NCBI GenBank assembly: GCA_030612485.1
Contig: JAUWNS010000036.1
Span: 1-17,784 of the forward strand
Reading direction: 5' to 3'
DNA: 17,784 nucleotides
DNA from: Candidatus Bipolaricaulota bacterium
Lineage (GTDB): Bacteria; Bipolaricaulota; Bipolaricaulia; UBA7950; UBA9294
Made by a program: the position numbers and the translations under genes. How positions within the stretch are numbered: position 1 is the first letter of the stretch; every line of letters starts with the position of its first letter. Below are positions 1 through 6,635 of the stretch, piece by piece. The notes below the pieces were generated by a model. That model had not been told where the DNA came from. It did no database searches and worked only from the letters and a program-made list of their open reading frames with translations.

Positions 1-25
1 GATCGCTCAATGGGGTAAGACGCTC

Positions 26-111
<86 letters not shown>

Positions 112-417
112 GTGCTTCATAAAGAAGTTTAAGAAGCAATGCAGCAACTGTCAAGGAATAGAGTTGTCTCATACAAGATGAGCATGAAGAGTGATGGTGT
201 TTCTAGTGCGATATGAGCATGAGGTGGCACTGGTCGCTTCTCCGTATACGGTGTCGGTTCACTCCATCACTAACCAGAGTTCGACCGCTTCTTACCGCGG
301 CATTCCGTTGACATCGGCTTTCCATGCAGCGAGTACCACTCACAATCCATGCCGCATCGATCACTTAAGGGTTTTGCTCTCTGAATAGCCAATCTTCAAC
401 TCCACAGACGAGCGTCA
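112..417. other. Intergenic stretch, no convincing gene
   Basis: About 300 bases between the tRNA and the nitrilase stop codon. Its left edge holds the tRNA promoter. The decamer ATGAGCATGA occurs twice, at 178-187 and 213-222, 35 bp apart. The first copy begins within a short inverted repeat CTCAT-N5-ATGAG. A 65-codon open frame at 191-388 has no Shine-Dalgarno site and no recognisable protein features, so I do not call it. I see no RNA family signature here. Confidence 0.5.
126..154 (-). promoter_or_regulatory. Promoter of tRNA-Leu
   Basis: On the minus strand, TTGACA (154-149, 6/6 match to the sigma70 -35 consensus) is followed after 17 nt by TAAACT (131-126). The predicted start near 119 gives a leader of about 8 nt before the mature tRNA. 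This is the best -35 box in the window and fits a highly expressed stable RNA. Confidence 0.7.
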
Positions 418-1194
418 TCAGCGCTCACGCCACACCGGGAACTCCTCGCGGAACCGTTGGAGAGCGACGAGGTCGAGCTCAGCACGCAGGACCCCTTCTC
501 TCCTTCCCAAGGAAGCAATCTTCACCCCCCACGGGTCGACCACCATACTGTGGCCAAGGAGTCCTTTTCCTGCAGCGTTACAAGCAACGACGTAGGCCTG
601 GTTCTCCACGGCCCGTGCTCGACAAAGCACCTCCCACGCCTCTAGGCGGACAGATGGCCATGCGGCTGGAACAAGGAAGATCTCTGCCCCCGCCTCGCTC
701 ATCTCTCGAAAGAGCTCGGGGAAGCGCAGGTCATAGCAGATCGCAATTCCCATGTTTCCAAGAGGCGTTGCAACCACTGTACATCTGTCACCTGGGGTGA
801 GGAGGGTTCGCTCCTGCGAGCGGTAGTTAAGGAGGTGTGACTTCCGATAGATCCCGGCAATCTCCCCGTTTCGATCGAGGAGAACCGCGGTGTTATAGAG
901 GTGCCCGTCAGCACTCTCGATCAGGCTCCCTCCCAACAAGGAAGCTCCTGCACCCCGTGCCATCTTTTGCAGAAAGACGAGCGTCTCCCCAGAGAGGGTC
1001 TCTGCTTTCCCCTTGTAGGTTGAAAAATCAGTGTACCCCACCCGCCACAGTTCCGGCAAGAGCAGAAGATCCGCCTTTGCCACCTCCGCGACAAGGCGTT
1101 CCACCCGAGCCAAGCGCTCTTCGTCCCGTTCATCAAAGAGAGAGGGTTGGAGAACAGCCACGCTAATCTTTGTTTCCTGTCTGCATTCTTTCAT
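418..1194 (-). CDS. Carbon-nitrogen hydrolase (nitrilase superfamily, omega-amidase-like)
   Basis: A 258-aa single-domain member of the carbon-nitrogen hydrolase family, which cleaves C-N bonds of amides through a cysteine thioester. The Glu-Lys-Cys triad is visible: E48 in LLLPELW, K118 in YRKSHLL and C153 in AICYDLRFPE. The CYDLRFPELFR signature and the length point to the omega-amidase/Nit2-like branch, probably cytoplasmic deamidation of small omega-amides. The exact substrate cannot be read from sequence. An in-frame ATG 51 nt upstream is rejected because the MKECRQETKI start matches the family N-terminus and the promoter -10 box falls inside the longer version. It appears monocistronic and diverges from the Crp-type regulator, so the palindrome between the two could act on both. 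Confidence 0.9.
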   Translation of the reverse strand: MKECRQETKISVAVLQPSLFDERDEERLARVERLVAEVAKADLLLLPELWRVGYTDFSTYKGKAETLSGETLVFLQKMARGAGASLLGGSLIESADGHLYNTAVLLDRNGEIAGIYRKSHLLNYRSQERTLLTPGDRCTVVATPLGNMGIAICYDLRFPELFREMSEAGAEIFLVPAAWPSVRLEAWEVLCRARAVENQAYVVACNAAGKGLLGHSMVVDPWGVKIASLGRREGVLRAELDLVALQRFREEFPVWRER

Positions 1195-1204
1195 GAATAA
1201 ACCT

Positions 1205-1234
1205 ATTTTACCCCTCGCTAAATCTCCCCCGCAA
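1205..1234 (-). promoter_or_regulatory. Promoter of the nitrilase gene, near-leaderless
   Basis: Minus strand TTGCGG (1234-1229), 18-nt spacer, TAAAAT (1210-1205, 5/6). The predicted start is near 1198, about 4 nt before the ATG at 1194. This leaves no room for a Shine-Dalgarno site in the transcript. Confidence 0.5.
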
Positions 1235-1253
1235 GCGGGACGCATGAGAGGAT

Positions 1254-1282
1254 TTGGATTTCAGTGTAATATCTGTTACAAT
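1254..1282 (+). promoter_or_regulatory. Promoter of the Crp/Fnr-type regulator
   Basis: TTGGAT (1254-1259), 17-nt spacer, TACAAT (1277-1282, 5/6 match to the -10 consensus). The predicted start near 1289 gives a leader of about 80 nt. An operator-like palindrome (1265-1280) covers the spacer and most of the -10 box. Confidence 0.55.
1265..1280. promoter_or_regulatory. Crp/Fnr-type operator, TGTAA-N6-TTACA
   Basis: A perfect inverted repeat, TGTAA (1265-1269) and TTACA (1276-1280) with a 6-nt spacer. This is the same geometry as the CRP site TGTGA-N6-TCACA. It is centred about 17 nt upstream of the predicted start of the adjacent Crp/Fnr-type gene, a position that would block RNA polymerase and so suggests autorepression. 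It is about 74 nt upstream of the predicted nitrilase start, where activation is conceivable. Binding by the neighbouring regulator is inference. Confidence 0.55.
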
Positions 1283-1294
1283 GTAGGACGCTTG

Positions 1295-1310
1295 ACCCCT
1301 ATGAAGGGGT
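1295..1310 (+). promoter_or_regulatory. Hairpin in the leader of the Crp-type gene
   Basis: ACCCCT (1295-1300), ATGA loop, AGGGGT (1305-1310) form a perfect 6-bp stem a few nucleotides after the predicted transcription start. The CCCCT arm is also complementary to the gene's Shine-Dalgarno region AGGGGG (1357-1362). It could therefore be a translational control element, or simply a 5' stabiliser. Confidence 0.35.
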
Positions 1311-1370
1311 GATGGGGGACAGAAAAAACACGGCGACCGCGCGAGAGTAAAGGTAGAGGGGGCAATTGGT

Positions 1371-2045
1371 ATGATCGATCTCAAGGACTTTCGTATCTTC
1401 TCCGACCTCAAGGAGAAGGACATCCAGAAGTTACGGGAAAATACGCGTAAGATACAGTATGGCCGCGGGGAGATCATCTTCATGGAGGGAGCTCCGGCAT
1501 TTGGGTTCTACCTCGTCTTCGATGGGCTGATCAAACTCGTCAAGCGAAGCATGCGTGCCAAGAGTCAGATACTGAAGATCGTCGGTCCGGGAGAGATCCT
1601 CGGAGAGACCACCCTGTTCGATAAAGGAACCCACAACGCCTACGCCAAAACGCTCGAACCGGTGGTGGTCGGGTTCATCGAGCGCGGAGATTTCTTCTTC
1701 TTTCTCGAACGGCACCCAAAGACAATCTTCCGTCTCTATGAAAAACTCTCCGAAGAATTGAAGGCATTCCAGAACAAGCTTGCCGAGCGATCATACGCGT
1801 CGAGCAAGGAGAGATTGGCACGGTTGATCCTCCATTTAGGAAAGAACGAAGTCGAGCTCTCGCGAGCCGAATTGGCAGAGATGGCCGGGGTCTCCTCCAA
1901 GACAGCGATCCGCACGTTAAGCGAGCTTGAGAGCCGTGGGATCATCGCAATAGAAAGCCGTAAAATCAAGATCCTTCGCGATGACTACCTCCAAAAGATC
2001 ATGGAACCCACCTCCCTCAATATGAGCCCGAACCTGATTATCTGA
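1371..2045 (+). CDS. Crp/Fnr family transcriptional regulator
   Basis: A 224-aa one-component regulator of usual family length. Residues about 1-120 form a cyclic-nucleotide-binding-type beta barrel (GRGEIIFMEGAPAFGFYLVF, then GPGEILGETTLF). A dimerisation helix lies near 120-145, and a C-terminal winged helix spans about 155-215 (SRAELAEMAGVSSKTAIRTL). In cAMP-binding members the phosphate cassette carries Arg-Ser after GE; here it reads DKGTHNAYAKT, so cAMP binding is unlikely. There are no cysteines, so an FNR-type iron-sulfur cluster is excluded. The effector is unknown. The start has a Shine-Dalgarno sequence AGAGGGGG 8 nt upstream. The operator-like palindrome in its promoter suggests autoregulation. 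The histidine kinase and response regulator follow on the same strand after about 70-140 bp, so shared function or co-transcription is possible. Confidence 0.92.
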   Translation: MIDLKDFRIFSDLKEKDIQKLRENTRKIQYGRGEIIFMEGAPAFGFYLVFDGLIKLVKRSMRAKSQILKIVGPGEILGETTLFDKGTHNAYAKTLEPVVVGFIERGDFFFFLERHPKTIFRLYEKLSEELKAFQNKLAERSYASSKERLARLILHLGKNEVELSRAELAEMAGVSSKTAIRTLSELESRGIIAIESRKIKILRDDYLQKIMEPTSLNMSPNLII

Positions 2046-2111
2046 TCGTATCTGTAAGAAGAACGTCTTCCCGATAGGTGATAGCTGTCCTTTCCGATGG
2101 TCAAAAATGCG

Positions 2112-2141
2112 TTGACAATTGAACAGGACATCTGTCTCAAT
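2112..2141 (+). promoter_or_regulatory. Possible promoter of the histidine kinase gene
   Basis: A perfect -35 box TTGACA (2112-2117) is followed after 18 nt by a weak -10 box CTCAAT (2136-2141). If used, transcription would start near 2148 and exclude the upstream TTG at 2119 as start codon, favouring GTG at 2185. The poor -10 box keeps confidence low. Confidence 0.3.
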
Positions 2142-2184
2142 CAGAGGAGGGCAGCGACGGCCTCACGATGAGGCTGTTTCCACA

Positions 2185-4035
2185 GTGACGAGCAGACTGA
2201 ACCCTACGGAAAGAAAGATCATCGGTGTTGTTGCGTATGGCATCGCTCTCCTTGCCATCAGCCTTCTGTTTATCTTCTTGGATGACCATTCCGCCGCTCC
2301 CGTTTTTGCCATTCTGGCGATTCCTCTTACCCTCGTCTCTTTCTCCCTCAAACTGAAAGGAGGGCTCCTCCTAGGGGTAGCGACCGCCCTGATGGGAACC
2401 CCGTTCATTATCACGCAGGACGATCACCTTCTCCTTGTAGGAGGACTCTTCATCATGGGAATCATCGTGGGAGGAGGAATCGGGCTCGTCAACGAACTGC
2501 GGGAGGCGCGTCGCAAGCGGTGGCACCGCTCCCAGAACCTCGAAGAACGCTACGACGAGGAGATCTTCGAGAACTCGTTAAATATCATCCACTTCATCGA
2601 CAAGGAGGGAACGGTCCTCAAGCGCAATGAAGCTTCGCGCAGCACTCTCGGGTACGTGACAAAGCGATCCCTCCAGCTCTCCGAGTACGTCCACCCGAAT
2701 GACATCGATCGAATGAAGGCCGAGCTCTTACGCCTGTTCGAGCGGGGAGAGGTTCGCGACGTCAACCTGAGGTTCGTCTCGCAAGAACACAATGGAATTA
2801 GCGTTGAGCTGAGGGCAACACGAGCCACCGAGCGAATCGCGGTTATGGAGGCACGCGACCTCCGCCAACAGATGGAGCTGGAGCGCCGCCTGAACGAGAC
2901 AGAGGCCATCTACCGCTACCTGATAGAGGATGCTGTCGATACCCTCGACTCGGGGATCATCATCACGGACAAGAGAAAGCAGGTAGTGTGGGCGAATAAG
3001 ATGATCGGCCAGTTCTTCGGGGTTGACCGCGAACGACTTATCGGGATCGACAACCTGCGCGCCTTCGCCCGCTACTCGAACGTCTTCGATGGTTCGGAAC
3101 AGATGAGTCAGGTCGTGAAAGAAGCGATCGACAGCGGCAGCAAGATTGATTCCTACACATGCCGCATCCGTCCCAGTATCGACCGCGATGAACGCGTCCT
3201 CGAGTACCGCTCGATCCCAATTGAGACGGAACGGTACAAGGGAGGGCGGATTGACCACTACATCGACATTACCAAGATCAAACAATTGGAAGCGGGGCTC
3301 CTCGAGAATGCGGAACGCCTTAAACGGAGCAACGAGAAGCTGGAGGAGTTCTCCCACGTCGTCTCGCACGACCTACAGACTCCGCTGCGCACGATCCAAA
3401 TGTTCAGTGGATTCCTCCTCGATGACTACGAGAGCAAGCTCGATGAAGAAGGAGTAAAATACTTACACACCCTAACGGAGACCTCCGCGCGAATGCGAGA
3501 ACTGATCAATGACCTGCTTGCCCTTTCCAGCATTCACATGAACGCTGCCTCGTTCGAACGGGTCAACGTAGAACGAGTCCTGGAAGAGGTTAAGGAGGAC
3601 CTACACGCCCGCTTGCATGGTGTGAACTTACAGATTGCCGATGATCTACCCACAGTAAAAGGGAGCAGGAGTCGCATCTATCGGCTTTTCAGCAACCTGA
3701 TCATCAATGCAGTCAAGTATAACGATAAGGCCCTCCCCACCTTGCATGTCGGCTGGGTGAAGGAATCTAGGCAGGACGGGATGCACACGTTCTACGTCAA
3801 GGATAACGGGATTGGGATCGAACTGCGCCATCAAGAGCGCATCTTCGGAATATTCGAAAAGCTGAACAAAAAAAAGGATTCTGAAGGGACTGGAGCTGGT
3901 CTCGCGATCTGCAAGAGAATCGTCGAGGAACACAAAGGGAAGATCTGGGTCGAGTCGGAAGTTGGAAAAGGGAGTACGTTCTACTTTATAATACCCAGAG
4001 AAGATGCCAGGAGCGAGGTGGAGATCAATGGTTAA
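2185..4035 (+). CDS. Membrane-anchored PAS-PAS sensor histidine kinase
   Basis: With the GTG start the protein has 616 aa. The order is: three or four hydrophobic segments (about 12-103); a PAS domain (about 125-225) containing IIHFIDKEGTVLKRNEAS; a short coiled linker; a second PAS (about 245-370) containing GIIITDKRKQVVWANKM; a HisKA domain with phospho-accepting H395 in SHDLQTPLRTI; and a HATPase domain with N-box NLIINAVKYN, G1 DNGIGI and G2 GTGAGLAI. The SHDLQTPLR H-box is typical of phytochrome-like kinases, but there is no GAF/PHY or chromophore Cys region. An upstream in-frame TTG at 2119 would add 22 residues without a Shine-Dalgarno site. GTG 2185 has GAGG 11 nt upstream but is also not ideal, so the start is uncertain. 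The signal is unknown; PAS domains suggest redox or a small ligand. The gene overlaps the response regulator by 8 nt. Confidence 0.9.
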   Translation: MTSRLNPTERKIIGVVAYGIALLAISLLFIFLDDHSAAPVFAILAIPLTLVSFSLKLKGGLLLGVATALMGTPFIITQDDHLLLVGGLFIMGIIVGGGIGLVNELREARRKRWHRSQNLEERYDEEIFENSLNIIHFIDKEGTVLKRNEASRSTLGYVTKRSLQLSEYVHPNDIDRMKAELLRLFERGEVRDVNLRFVSQEHNGISVELRATRATERIAVMEARDLRQQMELERRLNETEAIYRYLIEDAVDTLDSGIIITDKRKQVVWANKMIGQFFGVDRERLIGIDNLRAFARYSNVFDGSEQMSQVVKEAIDSGSKIDSYTCRIRPSIDRDERVLEYRSIPIETERYKGGRIDHYIDITKIKQLEAGLLENAERLKRSNEKLEEFSHVVSHDLQTPLRTIQMFSGFLLDDYESKLDEEGVKYLHTLTETSARMRELINDLLALSSIHMNAASFERVNVERVLEEVKEDLHARLHGVNLQIADDLPTVKGSRSRIYRLFSNLIINAVKYNDKALPTLHVGWVKESRQDGMHTFYVKDNGIGIELRHQERIFGIFEKLNKKKDSEGTGAGLAICKRIVEEHKGKIWVESEVGKGSTFYFIIPREDARSEVEING

Positions 4036-4462
4036 CACAGAGAAGATGAAGGTCCTCGTCGTCGAAGACGACGCTAATGACGTCACGATCATCAGACGAG
4101 CGATGCTCAAGAGCGATGTAAAGTGCGAGCTCTCTTTCGCCGAAGACGGAGAGGAAGCCCTCGATTTCCTTTACCGTAAAGGAAAATTTGAGGACGCTCC
4201 CCGACCCGATCTGATCCTCCTCGACCTACGCCTCCCTGGGAGAGATGGGTTGGAAGTCCTGGCAGAGATCAAGCAGGATGATAAGCTGCGGCGTATCCCG
4301 GTGATCGTCCTTACCGGATCTTTACGGGAGGAAGACATGGTCCGCGCCTATGACAGCGGGGCCGCGAGCTACATGACCAAGCCCGTTGATTCCAAGGATT
4401 TTGAGCGCCTGATACAGACCGTGCAGGATTACTGGCGGATCGCGCGGATTCCATCAGAGTGA
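4028..4462 (+). CDS. Single-domain response regulator (Rcp1-like)
   Basis: A 144-aa receiver domain without an output domain. Acidic pocket E13/D14/D15, phospho-acceptor D66 in DLILLDLRLP, T96 and K118 (MTKPVD) are all present. The insert after the second helix (DFLYRKGKFEDAPRPD) and the C-terminal FERLIQTVQDYW helix are hallmarks of the cyanobacterial Rcp1 type, which partners phytochrome-like kinases. The ATG lies within the kinase stop region (ATGGTTAA, 8-nt overlap) with GGTGGAG upstream, indicating translational coupling and a cognate pair. With no effector domain, the signal must pass by protein-protein contact or onward phosphotransfer to a partner outside the window. Confidence 0.92.
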   Translation: MVNTEKMKVLVVEDDANDVTIIRRAMLKSDVKCELSFAEDGEEALDFLYRKGKFEDAPRPDLILLDLRLPGRDGLEVLAEIKQDDKLRRIPVIVLTGSLREEDMVRAYDSGAASYMTKPVDSKDFERLIQTVQDYWRIARIPSE

Positions 4463-4602
4463 CGAACGGACATTGAACACCTTCTCCCTGGACCGGTGAG
4501 GTTTACCCCTGTCATCAACGCCCGTTCTATCTCTCCCCCATGCCCTCCTCCCATTTTTCTTTAATCGTTATCCTGAGTTTAACTTAGACAAGGAGCGAGA
4601 GG

Positions 4603-4707
4603 ATGGACAAAAACGGTGTGCTAGTACGCAAGCAGGGAAAGTCCTGCGACACGTCTTCTGCCGTTATCTCCTTACAGGGTCCTCACCGTCTTACGAGAGC
4701 GCGGTGA
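4603..4707 (+). CDS. Possible 34-aa small protein
   Basis: ATG at 4603 is preceded by a good Shine-Dalgarno sequence AAGGAG (4590-4595) at 7-nt spacing. The frame stays open for 34 codons (MDKNGVLVRKQGKSCDTSSA...RLTRAR) to TGA. The product is basic with one Cys and no membrane segment or recognisable motif. No convincing promoter is seen. The same bases can form hairpins, so the ORF may be incidental to a structured RNA. Confidence 0.25.
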   Translation: MDKNGVLVRKQGKSCDTSSAVISLQGPHRLTRAR

Positions 4708-4800
4708 GCTCCCGTTGTCCCTCACTTGCGAGAATACACACAATCGTAGGCTGTCAAGCGATGAGAAAGATACCGTAGAACAGCCAACGGTTCTTACCCA

Positions 4801-4832
4801 GGGAAGGTGGGCAGCAGCAGGCCTGCCTTCCC
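4801..4832. terminator. Hairpin, possible bidirectional terminator
   Basis: GGGAA-GGTG-GGCAG pairs with CTGCC-TTCCC around a short loop. It lies 22 nt past the ribD stop codon on the minus strand and downstream of the response regulator on the plus strand. Neither side has a true U-run; the plus side is followed by a pyrimidine-rich tract. Intrinsic termination is therefore plausible but weakly supported. Confidence 0.3.
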
Positions 4833-4854
4833 TAGCCCCTTTCCCTTAAATCCC

Positions 4855-5988
4855 CTAAGAGCTTGAGGTGTTCTCGTTTCCCCTTTCAGGGTAGCCGGTC
4901 ACAAGGAGGTCTTCGCCAATCCGTTCGATCTCGATCTGCCTGAGGTGCTGTGCTTCGCTCACCTGTTCTACACCAGTTCCTCCGATTGCGGGGGTGGCGG
5001 CGCGGCCGCCGATGAGGATCGGAGCGATGAAGAACGCGACCTTGTCGACAAGATCGGCTTCGAGGAACGCGGCTGTGGTCTCCCCTCCTCCTTCCACGAG
5101 GAGCGAATCGATATTCTCCTCCCCAAGGCGCTGAAGGAAGGCTGACAGGTCGATATCGCCTTCCTTTCTAGGAAGGTGCCACACTTCTGCCCCAAGGGAG
5201 AGGAGCGCTTCCTCTTTCTCCCTTGCCATCGTTGCGGTGACGACGATCATGCGTTCTTCCTCACGTAGGATCGTTGTCGCAAGAGGGATCCTCCCGTGAC
5301 CATCGAGGACGATTCGGAGAGGATCTTTCCCCGCGACGTGGCGCACGGTGAGGCGCGGATCATCAGCAATGACTGTCCCCACGCCGACGAGGACTGCGGC
5401 GAACCTTCTGCGCAGGCGGTGCACCTCAGTACGCGAATCCGCACCGCTGATCCACTTAGCATCTCCTGTTCTTGTGGCGATCTTCCCATCGAGACTCTCC
5501 GCGAGCTTCAACTGCACGAACGGCCGACCGGTGGTGATGAACTTGAAGAAGATCTCGTTGGCGCGCCGCGCCTCTTCTTCCAGCACACCTTCTGTCACTT
5601 CGATGCCGGCGGCACGCATCCTTTCGATCCCATGGCCGTTCACGAGTGGATTCGGATCACGGCAGGCAATGATTACCCGCGCGATCTTCGCCGCGATGAT
5701 CCGCTCGGTGCACGGTGGGGTCTTCCCGTGATGGGAACAGGGTTCAAGGGTGACGTATAGAGTGGCACCGCTGGCCATATCACCGGCCTCGTCGAGGGCA
5801 AAGACCTCGGCGTGCGGGCCGCCGAAGGAATGGTGATAACCTTGACCAACGATCTCTCTGTTTCGCACCACAACCGCCCCCACAAGCGGGTTGGGGTTCA
5901 CCTCTCCTTCTCCCTTTCGCGCCAGATCGAGCGCGATGCGCATGAAACGCTCATCATCCGCTTGGTTTCTTGGGTTCGTAGGGTTCAT
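4855..5988 (-). CDS. ribD: Bifunctional riboflavin biosynthesis deaminase/reductase RibD
   Basis: 377 aa, the full two-domain RibD length. The N-terminal deaminase (about 10-150) has zinc ligands H59 (PHAE, with E61 as proton shuttle), C84 and C93 (EPCSHHGKTPPC). The C-terminal reductase (about 157-370) shows KLAESLDGKIA, GVGTVIADDPRL and EGGGET, the NADPH and substrate site. It converts the early pyrimidine intermediate made by GTP cyclohydrolase II into 5-amino-6-ribitylamino-uracil phosphate in the cytosol. It is the last gene of the operon and overlaps rpe by ATGA (5985-5988), so it is translationally coupled. No other riboflavin gene is adjacent and I recognise no FMN riboswitch. The first residues NPTNPRN come from a 9-bp repeat tract at the junction. 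Confidence 0.96.
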   Translation of the reverse strand: MNPTNPRNQADDERFMRIALDLARKGEGEVNPNPLVGAVVVRNREIVGQGYHHSFGGPHAEVFALDEAGDMASGATLYVTLEPCSHHGKTPPCTERIIAAKIARVIIACRDPNPLVNGHGIERMRAAGIEVTEGVLEEEARRANEIFFKFITTGRPFVQLKLAESLDGKIATRTGDAKWISGADSRTEVHRLRRRFAAVLVGVGTVIADDPRLTVRHVAGKDPLRIVLDGHGRIPLATTILREEERMIVVTATMAREKEEALLSLGAEVWHLPRKEGDIDLSAFLQRLGEENIDSLLVEGGGETTAAFLEADLVDKVAFFIAPILIGGRAATPAIGGTGVEQVSEAQHLRQIEIERIGEDLLVTGYPERGNENTSSS

Positions 5989-5996
5989 TGGGTTCG
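5961..5996 (-). repeat. Four degenerate 9-bp tandem units at the rpe/ribD junction
   Basis: On the minus strand the units read CGAACCCAA, TGAACCCTA, CGAACCCAA and GAAACCAAG. They span the ATGA overlap and encode both the end of Rpe and the NPTNPRN start of RibD. The pattern suggests slippage expansion that created the N-terminal extension of RibD. Confidence 0.6.
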
Positions 5997-6635
5997 TTGA
6001 GCGGCATCGATAAGGGCGCGCATCGCAACAATACGGTCACGCTCCTTAAAGATTGCCGAGCCAGCGACGATGAGTTTTGCCCCGGCCTCGACCACATCGC
6101 GGACGTTCTCCAGGTTGATCCCCCCATCGATCTCGATCGTGATCGCTCTGTCCCCTATTCGCCGCCGAAGCGCGCGGGTCCGCTCGATCGCTTTTGGCAT
6201 GAACGCCTGCCCCCCAAATCCAGGCTCGACGCTCATCACGAGGACGAGATCGACCCGGTCGAGGTAGGGAAAGACCGTCTCGATCGGAGTCCCCGGGCGC
6301 AACGAGATCCCCACCTTCGCCCCTGTCTCTTGGATCGTCTTGATCGTACGGGAGGGGTCGTCCTTCGCCTCCACATGGAAGGTGATGATATCGCCTTCCA
6401 TGATCTTGAAGCGTGGGGCGTAGGCGATCGGGTGGTCGATCATCAGGTGGATGTCGAATGGCCGGTGAAGCCCCTTGCGCAGGGAGTTTACCACCGGTGG
6501 GCCAATCGTTAGATTATCGACGAAATGGCCGTCCATTACGTCGATGTGGAAGTACGTGGCGAGCGGCTCGACCTCTTTCGCTTCGGCGCGGAGGTTGCCG
6601 AAGTCGGCGGAGAGAAGCGACGGGGAGAGGTTCAT
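5985..6635 (-). CDS. rpe: Ribulose-phosphate 3-epimerase
   Basis: 216 aa, a complete (beta/alpha)8 barrel of normal length. It interconverts ribulose 5-phosphate and xylulose 5-phosphate in the pentose phosphate pathway. Metal ligands and catalytic acids are visible: H30 and D32 in FHIDVMDGHFV, H63 in DIHLMI, and D170 in IEIDGGIN. The MSVEPGFGGQ and DGGIN signatures are intact. The ATG overlaps the stop of the Zn-peptidase gene (ATGA, 6632-6635) and there is no separate Shine-Dalgarno site, so translation is probably by re-initiation. Ribulose 5-phosphate is also a riboflavin precursor, which gives a loose metabolic link to ribD. Confidence 0.97.
   Translation of the reverse strand: MNLSPSLLSADFGNLRAEAKEVEPLATYFHIDVMDGHFVDNLTIGPPVVNSLRKGLHRPFDIHLMIDHPIAYAPRFKIMEGDIITFHVEAKDDPSRTIKTIQETGAKVGISLRPGTPIETVFPYLDRVDLVLVMSVEPGFGGQAFMPKAIERTRALRRRIGDRAITIEIDGGINLENVRDVVEAGAKLIVAGSAIFKERDRIVAMRALIDAAQRTQ

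Larger units (their letters stand above)
4463..4854. other. Structured intergenic spacer between convergent genes
   Basis: 392 bp with no clear gene, unusually long for this compact region. It holds several potential hairpins: GCAGG-N6-CCTGC (in 4625-4642) nested inside GTGT/ACAC and AACG/CGTT pairings; CTCACCG/CGGTGAG (4682-4708); GGCTGT/ACAGCC (in 4749-4786); AGAAC/GTTCT (in 4779-4797); and GGGAA/TTCCC with GGCAG/CTGCC (4801-4832). It may be a small RNA, a decayed gene or complex terminators. I match no known riboswitch or RNA family with confidence. Confidence 0.4.

Noticed and set aside
191..388. 65-codon open frame on the plus strand in the tRNA-nitrilase gap
   Set aside because: No Shine-Dalgarno site, no promoter, no recognisable motif, and composition unlike the neighbouring genes.
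4600..4700. Cyclic-di-GMP (GEMM-I) riboswitch
   Set aside because: GCAAGC and a GAAA-like loop are present, but the conserved flanking sequence and tetraloop-receptor arrangement do not match.
4680..4710. Similarity of GAGAGCGCGGTGA to part of the tetrahydrofolate riboswitch
   Set aside because: The same bases form a simple CTCACCG/CGGTGAG hairpin, the rest of the aptamer is missing and no folate gene follows.
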